DNA of 63,684 nt from Clostridia bacterium (lineage in GTDB: Bacteria; Bacillota; Clostridia; Oscillospirales; Acutalibacteraceae): assembly GCA_017517135.1 (NCBI GenBank), contig JAFXAK010000018.1, positions 1 through 63,684 of the forward strand, read 5' to 3'. A program made the position numbers and the translations under genes. The stretch's first letter is position 1. Each line of letters starts with the position of its first letter. This document shows, piece by piece, positions 39,536 to 48,030 of this stretch. The notes under the pieces were generated by a model. That model was given only the letters and a program-made list of their open reading frames with translations, did no database searches and was not told the origin of the DNA.

Positions 39536-41803
39536 ATGAGAAACATAAAGATATTAAATGCAAACTGGCTCTTTTCAAAAGAGGCTAAAAATGTTCCCTC
39601 AACTCTCCCTGCAGACTGGACTCAGCTTAATCTCCCCTACACCTGGAACGGTGAAGACGGTCAGGACGGCGGCAACGATTACTACAGAGGCGTTTGCTAT
39701 TTCGCAAAGAGCATAAAGGCAGACGAGCTGCCCGACGGCGCGGTTAAATACATTCAGTTTGACGGTGTAAACTCTTCCTGTGAAGTATTTTTCAACGGCA
39801 AAAGCATCACTAAGCACGACGGCGGTTATTCAACCTTCAGAGCCGAACTTAAGGATATAAAGGACGAAAACTTAATAGTTGTTGCAGTTGATAACTCCTC
39901 AAATCAGAGAGTTTATCCTCAGAATGCAGACTTTACATTCTATGGCGGTATCTACCGTGATGTTAAATTAATCGGTGTTGCCGAAAAGCATTTTGACCTT
40001 GATTATTACGGCTCTCCCTCTATTATGGTCACTCCCGAAATCAAGGGTGCAGACGCTGAGGTTACAATCAAAACATATATAAACGATGATGACGACTGCA
40101 AGGTAAGATATGAAATCATTGCAGACGGTAAGGTTATTGCCGAAACAACCGAGGACGAGGACGATAAGGCAAAAATCACCATCAATAATGTACATCTCTG
40201 GAACGGCATAAAAGACCCTTACCTTTACACCGCAAAGGCAACTCTTATTTACAAGGGTGAAGAGGTGGACGAAATTTCAACCCGCTTCGGCTGCCGCAGC
40301 TTTAAGGTTGATCCCGAAAGGGGCTTCTTCCTTAACGGTGAAAGCTATCCTCTGCGAGGTGTTTCCCGTCATCAGGACAGACCTCAGATAGGCAACGCGC
40401 TCCTTCCCGAGCATCACAAGGAAGATATTGAGCTTATTCTTGAAGTGGGCGCAAACACAATCCGTCTTGCTCACTATCAGCACTCACAGGTTTTCTATGA
40501 CCTTTGCGACGAAAAAGGACTTGTTCTCTGGGCTGAAATCCCCTATATTTCAAGACATATGCACGACGGCTTCGATAATACAGTAAGTCAGATGACCGAG
40601 CTTGTTGTTCAGAACTATAATCATCCGTCAATCGTTGTGTGGGGTCTTTCAAACGAAATCACCATCGCCGGCTCAACAGATCCTCATCTTGTAAAAAATC
40701 ATCAGGTACTCAATGACCTGTGCCATAAGTTGGACAAAACCCGTCTTACAACCATAGCTTCCGTTACAATGTGCTCCCCCGACAATGAATATATACACAT
40801 AAGCGACATCGTTTCCTACAACCACTATTTCGGTTGGTACGGCGGCACAACAGATATGAACGGGCCCTGGTTTGATGACTTCCACAAGAAGTATCCGAAT
40901 AAGCCCATAGGCCTCAGCGAATATGGCTGCGAAGCTCTTGACTGGCACACATCAAATCCCGTTCAGGGCGACTATACGGAAGAATATCAGGCTTATTATC
41001 ACGAGGAGCTTATAAAGCAGATTGCCGAAAGACCTTATCTGTGGGCAACTCATGTATGGAATATGTTTGACTTTGCCGCTGATGCCCGTGCAGAGGGCGG
41101 TGAAAACGGTATGAACCACAAGGGACTTGTTACCTTTGACAGAAAGTATAAGAAGGACTCCTTCTATGCATACAAGGCTTGGCTTAATCCCGAAAAGATG
41201 GTGCATATCTGCGCAAAGAGATATATTGACAGAGTTGAGGATGTAACAAAGGTAACTGTTTACTCAAACTGTGACGAGGTTGAGCTTTTCGCAAACGGTG
41301 TAAGCGTTGGTAAACAGACAAAGGGCAAATATCCCTTCTTCTACTTCAATGTTAAAAATGAGGGCGAAACCGTGCTTACAGTAAAAGCCGGCGAGCTTGA
41401 GGATACAGCAACAATCCGTAAGGTTGATACTCCTAACGAAGCCTACATTATGAAAGAAGAAGGCTCAGTTATCAACTGGTTTGAAATCAACACTCCCGAC
41501 GGCTATTTCTCAATCAATGATACAATCGGCGATATAATGTCAACAATGGGCGGTAAGCTTGCTTTTGTTAAAATTGCCCTTAAGGTAAAAAGCTCTCTTT
41601 CAGGCGGCAATGACAAGGAAAAAGGCGGCGGAATGGAAGTTGCAGGCTTCAAGCTCAGTGCAAGTATGATAAAAAATGTTTATGCTATGGCAAAGGGCTT
41701 TACTGTTAAACGAGTTTTCTCAATGCTCGACGGAAAGTTTACAAAAGAAACAATACTTGAAATAAATGCAATACTCAATAAGGTCAAGAAGCCTAAGAAA
41801 TAA
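39536..41803 (+). CDS. glycoside hydrolase family 2 (beta-galactosidase/beta-glucuronidase-like)
   Basis: 755 residues from the ATG at 39536 (ACGGAGG upstream). N-terminal jelly-roll sugar-binding domain (about 20-170), immunoglobulin-like domain (about 175-270) and a TIM barrel from about 275. The acid/base is Glu in WGLSNEI near 373 and the nucleophile Glu in GLSEYGCE near 462. The C-terminal part has a beta-sandwich (VELFANGVSVGKQ) and a helical tail. There is no signal peptide, so it acts on imported oligosaccharides. GPH transporters at 35976 and 44266 are likely suppliers. Exact glycosidic specificity is not clear. Confidence 0.9.
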   Translation: MRNIKILNANWLFSKEAKNVPSTLPADWTQLNLPYTWNGEDGQDGGNDYYRGVCYFAKSIKADELPDGAVKYIQFDGVNSSCEVFFNGKSITKHDGGYSTFRAELKDIKDENLIVVAVDNSSNQRVYPQNADFTFYGGIYRDVKLIGVAEKHFDLDYYGSPSIMVTPEIKGADAEVTIKTYINDDDDCKVRYEIIADGKVIAETTEDEDDKAKITINNVHLWNGIKDPYLYTAKATLIYKGEEVDEISTRFGCRSFKVDPERGFFLNGESYPLRGVSRHQDRPQIGNALLPEHHKEDIELILEVGANTIRLAHYQHSQVFYDLCDEKGLVLWAEIPYISRHMHDGFDNTVSQMTELVVQNYNHPSIVVWGLSNEITIAGSTDPHLVKNHQVLNDLCHKLDKTRLTTIASVTMCSPDNEYIHISDIVSYNHYFGWYGGTTDMNGPWFDDFHKKYPNKPIGLSEYGCEALDWHTSNPVQGDYTEEYQAYYHEELIKQIAERPYLWATHVWNMFDFAADARAEGGENGMNHKGLVTFDRKYKKDSFYAYKAWLNPEKMVHICAKRYIDRVEDVTKVTVYSNCDEVELFANGVSVGKQTKGKYPFFYFNVKNEGETVLTVKAGELEDTATIRKVDTPNEAYIMKEEGSVINWFEINTPDGYFSINDTIGDIMSTMGGKLAFVKIALKVKSSLSGGNDKEKGGGMEVAGFKLSASMIKNVYAMAKGFTVKRVFSMLDGKFTKETILEINAILNKVKKPKK

Positions 41804-41810
41804 AATGTAA

Positions 41811-41848
41811 AAAAATCATCCCGTATGTACCGAAAATACATACGGGAT
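41811..41848 (-). terminator. terminator of the DUF4143 ATPase gene, also able to stop GH2 transcripts
   Basis: A perfect 12-bp stem (41818-41829 with 41837-41848); on the minus strand a T-rich tract follows. On the + strand the downstream sequence GTGTTTCTT is weaker. Confidence 0.8.
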
Positions 41849-41855
41849 GTGTTTC

Positions 41856-43151
41856 TTATATTAAAAATGCGGCATATAAGGGAACGGTTTTTATTGAATT
41901 TTCAAAACCGAAATTTTTCTCTGAGAGCTTTATTGAATACTCAGGCTCAAACAGCTTTGTATATATCTTCAGACTTTTTGCTTTCACATTTTCTGCGGCT
42001 TTTACCTCGATGGGAATTATTTTTCCCTGACGCTGAATAATAAAATCTATTTCAGCTTCTCGGTCGGACTCCCAATAATATGAGGTATAGCCATTGGACA
42101 AAAGTATCTGATTGACATAATTTTCAACCATTCCGCCCTTAAAATCATCAAGCTCGCTGTTCTTATACAGAATATCACTTGCATCAATCTCTTTTTTTGC
42201 ACAAAGCAATCCGCAATCGGATATATAAATCTTAAATGAATCTATATCTCTGTAGTTTTCAGGGGGCTTTTTTATCTGCTCAAGCTTATAAATCTGAGAA
42301 ATTATGCCGGACAAATTAAGCCATTCTATTGCATTTTCAAATTCTGCGGCACGGGCTCCCTTTTTTATCAGCTTATATTGAAATCTTGTGTTCTTTTTAG
42401 ACAGCTGAACAGTTATATTATTATAGACAAGACTTGTTTTTTTAATTTCATTTGAGGTATTATATTTGCTCATATCATTAAGATAACCGGCAAGAATCAT
42501 ATCCTGAATATGTCTTATAAGTATAAAATCCTTTGTTTCAGCATATTTTGCCACACATTCGGGCATTCCGCCCACAACAAGATATTTTCGGTATAATTCC
42601 AAAGCAGCAGTATGCAATGCCGCAGGCATCGGCTTATTTTCTTCAAAGCATTGACGGATTAAATTTATCAGCTTTTCTTCTCCGAGTGCAAGCATAAATT
42701 CTTCTATATCCAAAGGATACATGGTTTTTATATCAACCTTGCCTACAGGAAAAGAAAATTCTTTTCTGTTTACGGCAACACCGAGCAAGCTGCCCGCAAC
42801 AATGATATGATATTCGTTTGCATCCTCACAGAAATATTTAAGAGATGTAAGGGCGCGTTCACAAAGCTGAACCTCATCAAAAATTATAAGTGTTTTTTCT
42901 CTTACTATCGTTTGCCCTGAAATATGTGACAGAACAGGAATTAAATACTCAGGGCTTATATTTTCACTAAAAGTTTCATTAAGGGACGGATTTGTTTCAA
43001 AATTAAAGTATGCAACATTTTCATAATATTTTCTGCCAAATTCGAGAGCCGTGTATGTTTTACCGACCTGTCTTGCACCTTGCAATATAAGAGGTTTTCT
43101 CTGAGGACTATTTTTCCAATCAACAAGATACTGCATTATTTTTCTGTACAT
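41856..43151 (-). CDS. AAA_14/DUF4143 family ATP-binding protein
   Basis: 431 residues from the ATG at 43151 (GAGGTGTTG upstream). Walker A ILQGARQVGKTYTA near residue 22, Walker B TLIIFDEVQL near 90, and the DUF4143 half from about 200 with the end segment YYWESDREAEIDFIIQ near 375, which resembles a PD-(D/E)xK nuclease-like core (E...D-x-I...EVKA). These proteins are widespread in gut bacteria and archaea, often in many copies, and their function is unknown. It stands alone between two terminators. Confidence 0.85.
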   Translation of the reverse strand: MYRKIMQYLVDWKNSPQRKPLILQGARQVGKTYTALEFGRKYYENVAYFNFETNPSLNETFSENISPEYLIPVLSHISGQTIVREKTLIIFDEVQLCERALTSLKYFCEDANEYHIIVAGSLLGVAVNRKEFSFPVGKVDIKTMYPLDIEEFMLALGEEKLINLIRQCFEENKPMPAALHTAALELYRKYLVVGGMPECVAKYAETKDFILIRHIQDMILAGYLNDMSKYNTSNEIKKTSLVYNNITVQLSKKNTRFQYKLIKKGARAAEFENAIEWLNLSGIISQIYKLEQIKKPPENYRDIDSFKIYISDCGLLCAKKEIDASDILYKNSELDDFKGGMVENYVNQILLSNGYTSYYWESDREAEIDFIIQRQGKIIPIEVKAAENVKAKSLKIYTKLFEPEYSIKLSEKNFGFENSIKTVPLYAAFLI

Positions 43152-43282
43152 TTTCAACACCTCAAAAATAAGTATACCACCTATTCGTGTAAAAATCAAT
43201 ATCTTTTTGTTTTATTTTTACACCAAAACACACGAACAAAACACAAAATTCAACACAAAACAACACTAATGCAATTAAAAGA

Positions 43283-43323
43283 AAAAAACTCCGCCCTGCT
43301 TCAAAAAAAAGAACACGGGCGGA
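43283..43323 (-). terminator. terminator of the 44266-43332 operon
   Basis: Read on the minus strand, TCCGCCC...GGGCGGA forms the outer stem with TTC/GAA inside, followed by GTTTTTTTC. It lies 9 bp after the stop codon at 43332. Confidence 0.8.
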
Positions 43324-43331
43324 ATTGATTT

Positions 43332-44252
43332 TTAGTTATAGAAATTATAAAGCACAGCCGTGTCGGTTACGGTGTTGTCTACATACCAGGACATTCCGAT
43401 TTTTACAACGGTTACATCAAGAGATGCAACCTCTTCGCCGTTTTCGGTGTTTACTTTTACTTTAACGCTCTGCACCTCGCTTATATCGTCTGTGCTGACA
43501 CCGTAGGTTTCAAAGATTTGAGTGTTTGCTGCCTTTTTGTATTCATCAGCATCAACAGTCTTCACTTCATCTGCAACACAGGTGAATTTATAATCCTCGC
43601 CGTATGCTGTCTGATAAACACCCGTTGATTTAGAGGAAAGCTGAACACCCGTGTTTTCATCGAAAACATCCTGAGTACCCGTCAGAGAATCGCCGTACTC
43701 GCTGACATTCGCTTCAAATGCCGTGAAGAAAATTTCGTCTGTAAAATACTTATCTCCGAAAACTTCTTCTCTTGTTTCGGTGAGCTTTGCTATGTATGAG
43801 CTGTATACCGAAGCATAATCATCCCAACCGTATTCTTCTACAAGCTGAACATAGTAAGCATACATTTTTTCGGTAAGCTGACCTGAGAGTGTGCCGTCAT
43901 CGTTCAGGGTTTTCTCTCCCTTGAAGGAATCGTCATTGTAGCCTGTGAGAGAATCTGTATTGCCGCCGATTTCAAAATCAGTATCTCTGTAAACGGCAGG
44001 ATTTATATAATATTTTCTTATGAAATCACCGTATTTACTGCCTTTGCTTGCGAGAGTGTTTTTATATGCATTATAGCCGTCACCCGTCTGCACAATAGTG
44101 TCAACATATGTTCTTGCAAGCTCCTCGGGATGAAAGGCGGTGTATCTTGCCTTAAAGGTTAAAACGCAGGTGAGCGAGAGAAATACGGCAATTGCAATAA
44201 ATGTAATAACTGCATACAGTTTTGTGTTAAAGCTTTTTTCTTTATTTGCCAT
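43332..44252 (-). CDS. membrane-anchored extracytoplasmic protein of unknown function
   Basis: 306 residues from the ATG at 44252, which has AAGGGGG eight bases before it. A short basic N-terminus, one membrane helix (about residues 11-33) and an acidic, Tyr/Asp/Thr-rich remainder of about 270 residues place the bulk outside the membrane. No cysteine-based or catalytic motif is visible. It overlaps in transcription with the GPH transporter upstream (its ribosome binding site is in that gene's last codons), so it may assist that transporter or bind its substrate. That link is inference. Confidence 0.72.
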   Translation of the reverse strand: MANKEKSFNTKLYAVITFIAIAVFLSLTCVLTFKARYTAFHPEELARTYVDTIVQTGDGYNAYKNTLASKGSKYGDFIRKYYINPAVYRDTDFEIGGNTDSLTGYNDDSFKGEKTLNDDGTLSGQLTEKMYAYYVQLVEEYGWDDYASVYSSYIAKLTETREEVFGDKYFTDEIFFTAFEANVSEYGDSLTGTQDVFDENTGVQLSSKSTGVYQTAYGEDYKFTCVADEVKTVDADEYKKAANTQIFETYGVSTDDISEVQSVKVKVNTENGEEVASLDVTVVKIGMSWYVDNTVTDTAVLYNFYN

Positions 44253-44265
44253 TTTCTTTTCCCCC

Positions 44266-45729
44266 TTATCCTTCATTTACTGAGCCTTTTTCGGCTCTGC
44301 GTTCAATAAGTGCTTTGGTTATATTCTCTTTCTTTGTGCCTACCATATCATAGAACAGCACGGGCACAGCCTGAAGCACAACAAAGGCGGCAGGGATTAT
44401 GGTGTATATCATCAGAAGCTTATTGAGTGTGCCGTCTGTCTGTGTGGCATAGGCAACATTCGCATCTGTTGACACAAGATAACCTGACCATGTGTACAAA
44501 AGCCAGGGACCGAGCGCCTTTGTGAACGCGGAGGCAACCTTTGAGAAAAGACCGTAGCCTGCATATGCGAGACCTTCCTGTCTTTTGCCTGTTTTGTATT
44601 CAATTTCATCAACACAGTCTGCAATCATAATATTGGGGGTAACATTGGTGTTACCGTGCTGAAGACCGCAGAAGAAATTGAGAATAAGGAAAGGAATTAT
44701 AAGTCCGTCATTGAAGCCCACACCTCTTGAAACAAGGAAAAGTATAGCAAGAGAGGAAGCACCGTAAAGGCTGAAAAGAATAAAGGTCTGCTTGGTTGAG
44801 AACTTTTTAAGAACTATATTTACAAGAAGAGTACCCACCGCAGTACCTATACCCATAGGAAGCAACAATGCAAGCTTTAAGTCCTTTGAGCCTAAAAGAT
44901 AAATTGCTATGTAGAGAGAAACCGTGCCGTATACACCTCTGCCGAAGCCGCAAAGCTTGGTGAGTGAAACCATAAGGAGGTTTTTGTTTGTGAAAACAAC
45001 CTTTACAGCGTCCTTAAGGCTTACCTTCTCCTGAGTAAAGGGCACACGCTCTTTGTTGTTAACAAAGAAAATCATAACAAAAAGAATAAGTCCCAAAGCA
45101 CAGACGGCTGTTGAAATAACAAGGTCGAGGCCTTGTCCCTCTGCGTTTTTATACTGCTGCTGTCCCATAAAGGCTTTCATAAGAAGACCTACAACAAGCA
45201 CAACAACCATACCGCCCGACTGACCGATAGAACGCAGGAAGGAGGCAATCGAAATTGCAGTTGAACGCTCCGATGGCTCGGGTGAACACAAAGAGCCGAA
45301 GCAGTTTGCAGGACTTTCAACAGCACAGCAGAACATTGTGTATGCAGAATAAACCAAAAACATCCATATAATAGCAAGCGTCTGATTATTTGTATTGGGA
45401 GCCACAAACACAAGCATTGAAATAACGGCAAGCGGAATAACACCGAAGCCTACCCACGGCTTTACCTTACCGAACTTTGTTCTTGTGTTGTCAACAAGAT
45501 AGCCGATAACAAGCTCACAAACGGCACCGACAATACCTGCAACAAGGAAAACTATTGAGATTACATTTGACATTGTGTCTGCATCAAAGCCCTTGCCCTT
45601 GAATGCAAAATCTGCGAAGAAAGTGGCAGTATAGTCGGGCATCCAGCCTGTGAGCAGAGCAACACCGAAAAGACCTATACCGAAAGTAATTATTTCCGAT
45701 TTTTTCATATACTTTGTTTTTTCGGACAT
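44266..45729 (-). CDS. GPH-family (MFS-type) sugar:cation symporter
   Basis: 487 residues with about 12 membrane segments. It shares family marks with the transporter at 35976, including an EYKTGKRQEGLAYAGYGLFSK segment near residue 377 and an early GYLVDNTRTKFGKVKPWV near residue 75. It probably imports a disaccharide or glycoside with a cation. It is first in a two-gene operon with the anchored protein at 43332. AAGGAGG precedes the ATG. The two GPH proteins in the window differ widely, so they are not a recent duplication. Confidence 0.88.
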   Translation of the reverse strand: MSEKTKYMKKSEIITFGIGLFGVALLTGWMPDYTATFFADFAFKGKGFDADTMSNVISIVFLVAGIVGAVCELVIGYLVDNTRTKFGKVKPWVGFGVIPLAVISMLVFVAPNTNNQTLAIIWMFLVYSAYTMFCCAVESPANCFGSLCSPEPSERSTAISIASFLRSIGQSGGMVVVLVVGLLMKAFMGQQQYKNAEGQGLDLVISTAVCALGLILFVMIFFVNNKERVPFTQEKVSLKDAVKVVFTNKNLLMVSLTKLCGFGRGVYGTVSLYIAIYLLGSKDLKLALLLPMGIGTAVGTLLVNIVLKKFSTKQTFILFSLYGASSLAILFLVSRGVGFNDGLIIPFLILNFFCGLQHGNTNVTPNIMIADCVDEIEYKTGKRQEGLAYAGYGLFSKVASAFTKALGPWLLYTWSGYLVSTDANVAYATQTDGTLNKLLMIYTIIPAAFVVLQAVPVLFYDMVGTKKENITKALIERRAEKGSVNEG

Positions 45730-45758
45730 AATTAAACCTCCTTAAATTTATTAGTGAT

Positions 45759-45788
45759 AATATATCATATTACAGCATTTGTATTCAA
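45759..45788 (-). promoter_or_regulatory. promoter of the second GPH operon
   Basis: On the minus strand TTGAAT (45788-45783), 18 bp, TATATT (45764-45759), 30 bp before the start codon. Confidence 0.45.
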
Positions 45789-45822
45789 TGGTTTATTTCG
45801 ACAAATAAATATAATTTTTTTG

Positions 45823-45851
45823 TTGTTTTTGTTTTTGTGTTGAGCTATAAT
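45823..45851 (+). promoter_or_regulatory. promoter of the GNAT gene
   Basis: TTGTTT at 45823-45828 and TATAAT at 45846-45851, 17-bp spacer, divergent from the GPH operon promoter. Confidence 0.5.
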
Positions 45852-45882
45852 AAAAATATAAATATTTTGCTGAGGTGTTCTT

Positions 45883-46467
45883 ATGAAAAAAAGACCTATG
45901 AACAGAAAAACGCTCGAGTATTTTGCGCGTATGGCGGCTGATGCTTATATGAATGATCCCGTACACGCAAGAGCAACAAAAAATGAAAAAATAAGAAGAA
46001 GATATATTTATCACTTTATGATAGAGCGTCTTTCCACCTCAAACAGAGAGGATATAATCTATTTCGACGAGGAAAACAGAGGAATTTGTGTGTGGCGCGA
46101 GGCTCACAACGAATACAATATGTTTGACTTTCTCTTGTGCCCCAACTGGGTTTTCCTTGTGCTGTATCTCCCCTCAACAATAAAAACACTTTCGGCTTAT
46201 TCTCACCTTGATGTAAAGGTATTCCCCGAAAACACCCTCATCATCTCCCCCGTTTTTGTCGATCCCGAGCATCAGGGAAAGGGTATCGCAACAAAGCTTA
46301 TAAAGCAGGGCATTGCAGATTTAGTCCCCAAGGGCTATAAATTAGGCCTCGAAGCACAGAACGAGGATAATGTTAAGCTCTACGAAAAATTAGGCTTTAA
46401 GACGATTAAGCACGAATATTTTGAAAAAATAAATATGCACAGCTATTATATGATGTATCAGCCGTAA
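45883..46467 (+). CDS. GNAT-family N-acetyltransferase
   Basis: 194 residues with the acetyl-CoA binding motif VDPEHQGKGIATKLIKQGI near residues 126-144 (Q-x-x-G-x-G/A loop) and motif B NVKLYEKLGF near 168. Short helices precede it. The acceptor substrate could be a small molecule, peptide or protein N-terminus and cannot be told. GAGGTG precedes the ATG at the normal distance. Confidence 0.88.
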   Translation: MKKRPMNRKTLEYFARMAADAYMNDPVHARATKNEKIRRRYIYHFMIERLSTSNREDIIYFDEENRGICVWREAHNEYNMFDFLLCPNWVFLVLYLPSTIKTLSAYSHLDVKVFPENTLIISPVFVDPEHQGKGIATKLIKQGIADLVPKGYKLGLEAQNEDNVKLYEKLGFKTIKHEYFEKINMHSYYMMYQP

Positions 46468-46516
46468 AACCGGCAGCAATATCCCTTTCCATTTTTCACA
46501 GAAAAGAGTGTATTCA

Positions 46517-46798
46517 ATGAAAAAAACATATTCTGTTTTGCTGTCTGTTTTTGCAGTGGAATTTTTGGTTGTATGCATATTAGGGCAAAACAATATAAAA
46601 TTGGATTCTTGGATTGGCGGTATAATAGGCCTGTTAGTATTTATGTTGCCTCTGCTGATTCTTCTGTTTTTGCTGAGTAAAGATTATGCAATACCTAAAA
46701 ACAAACAATTACTCTGCAAAATCGGTTTTTTGATTACCCTTATCAGCTCTGTTTCAGGAGTAATTGCAACATTAATACAAAATTTTAACGGTGGTTAA
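46517..46798 (+). CDS. small membrane protein with three predicted helices
   Basis: 93 residues from the ATG at 46517 (an in-frame GTG at 46508 is less likely, as AGAAAAGAG fits the ATG). Hydrophobic segments lie at about 6-24, 30-55 and 68-88, with short polar links. No family is recognised. It lies 50 bp after the GNAT gene and just before a block of G-rich repeats. It could be a transporter accessory or an immunity-type membrane protein; neither can be supported further. Confidence 0.6.
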   Translation: MKKTYSVLLSVFAVEFLVVCILGQNNIKLDSWIGGIIGLLVFMLPLLILLFLLSKDYAIPKNKQLLCKIGFLITLISSVSGVIATLIQNFNGG

Positions 46799-46853
46799 TT
46801 ATGAAAAAGACACAAGCAGGGTACGATTCTATGACAGGGGACGACAGGACAGC

Positions 46854-46882
46854 GACAGGACAGGGGTCGGTTCTATGTCTTA
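46854..46882 (+). repeat. 29-nt G-rich repeat, copy A
   Basis: It begins GACAGGACAGGGG and ends TTCTATGTCTTA. Copy B at 47990-48018 matches at 25 of 29 positions. Extra GACAGG units precede copy A (46833-46853), and ACCCCCTGTC just after can pair back with GACAGGGG to form a hairpin. The two copies bracket the first LRR-like gene. The pattern recalls REP-type elements of clostridia. Confidence 0.7.
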
Positions 46883-46944
46883 CTACCCCCTGTCTTGCTA
46901 AAAACATATAACAAAATATGGAGTCCAGGAAGGAATCTGATACC

Positions 46945-47940
46945 ATGACTATTGACCTTAAAAAAGAGGTTGCTGATTTCGATACATTGAAAAAACGCTA
47001 TTTTATACGTGATGGCTTTGTTTTTACATCTTGGAGTGATGCTCCCTATCATTTTGATGTTCTTGTTGTAAGGTCACCAGAAGATGCGGATGGAAACACT
47101 CAAAAATTTCCCTTATCCATTCATTCCTTAAAGGAACATATTAGTCTTATCGCAGAACAACAAATAAAAAGAGTTCAAATTATTGCAGATGATATTTCTT
47201 TTATCACTGAATGTCCGTCATTAAAGGAAATTGCTGTTTATCCCTCAAATTCAACAAAAAAAGAATTTGATTATTCTCCACTCTACAAACTCAAAAAGAT
47301 AGAATCTTTAAGTTGTCAAACAGTTTACGGCAATAAATATCAGCTATCTTGTTCAATCGATTATTCAGAAATTCATGGATTGAAAAGATTAGCTGTATAT
47401 TCAAAAGAGCATCTAAATTATAATTTGGTGAAATCAATAGAATCTCTTTGGATATCTAACATAAAAGAGCATCAGGATTTTCGTCAGTTAAGTTGTAGTA
47501 CAGAACTCAAAGAACTAACAGTTTTGCAATGTGGAGTGAATTCTTTGGACGGTATTGAACGATACCATAAATTGCAGTCTTTGGATTTATCATATAATCG
47601 TGCTCTTAATGATATTTCAAAACTGGAGACTGTTGCAGACTCATTGCGCTTACTAAGTATTGAGTCTTGTCCTAAAATCAAAGATTTTTCTTGCTTACAC
47701 AAATTGACTAATTTAGAACATCTTTCATTGTACGGTAATAATTCAATTCCCGATTTAGCTTTTCTTGAAAAAATGAAAAACTTAAAAACATTTACATTTT
47801 CAATAGAAGTTGCTAATGGAAATTTATTACCGTGTTTACACTTGGAATATGCTTCCTGCCTGAAAAACAAAAAATGGTATAATTTAAAAGACAAAGATTT
47901 ACCTAAAAAAATACCATTAAAACCTTTTAAAATCAGGTAG
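46945..47940 (+). CDS. leucine-rich-repeat-like protein A
   Basis: 331 residues from the ATG at 46945 (AGGAAGGA upstream; an ATG at 46918 in frame is possible). After an N-terminal region of about 110 residues come irregular LRR units of about 22 residues, such as LQSLDLSYNRALNDISKL and LEHLSLYGNNSIPDLAFL, ending near residue 300, then a basic C-terminus. No signal peptide or membrane helix is present, so it should be cytoplasmic. It is paralogous to the gene at 48031. The AT-rich codon use, unlike neighbouring housekeeping genes, suggests transfer. The role is unknown; a protein-binding or immunity function is a guess. Confidence 0.75.
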   Translation: MTIDLKKEVADFDTLKKRYFIRDGFVFTSWSDAPYHFDVLVVRSPEDADGNTQKFPLSIHSLKEHISLIAEQQIKRVQIIADDISFITECPSLKEIAVYPSNSTKKEFDYSPLYKLKKIESLSCQTVYGNKYQLSCSIDYSEIHGLKRLAVYSKEHLNYNLVKSIESLWISNIKEHQDFRQLSCSTELKELTVLQCGVNSLDGIERYHKLQSLDLSYNRALNDISKLETVADSLRLLSIESCPKIKDFSCLHKLTNLEHLSLYGNNSIPDLAFLEKMKNLKTFTFSIEVANGNLLPCLHLEYASCLKNKKWYNLKDKDLPKKIPLKPFKIR

Positions 47941-47989
47941 AGCTAAGACAGTGTCTAAAAAAGACAGGGAAAAAAGTAAGACAGGGGGG

Positions 47990-48018
47990 GACAGGACAGG
48001 GGCTAGTTCTATATCTTA
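47990..48018 (+). repeat. 29-nt G-rich repeat, copy B
   Basis: It matches copy A (46854-46882) at 25 of 29 positions and has similar extra GACAGG units on its 5' side (from 47962). It ends 12 bp before the second LRR-like gene, so the leader of that gene is made of repeat sequence. Confidence 0.7.
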
Positions 48019-48030
48019 AAACAGTAAGGA

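Noticed and set aside
46801-46911. 36-residue open frame starting MKKTQAGYDSMTG
   Set aside because: It runs straight through the GACAGG repeats and its composition follows the repeat, so it is not treated as a gene.
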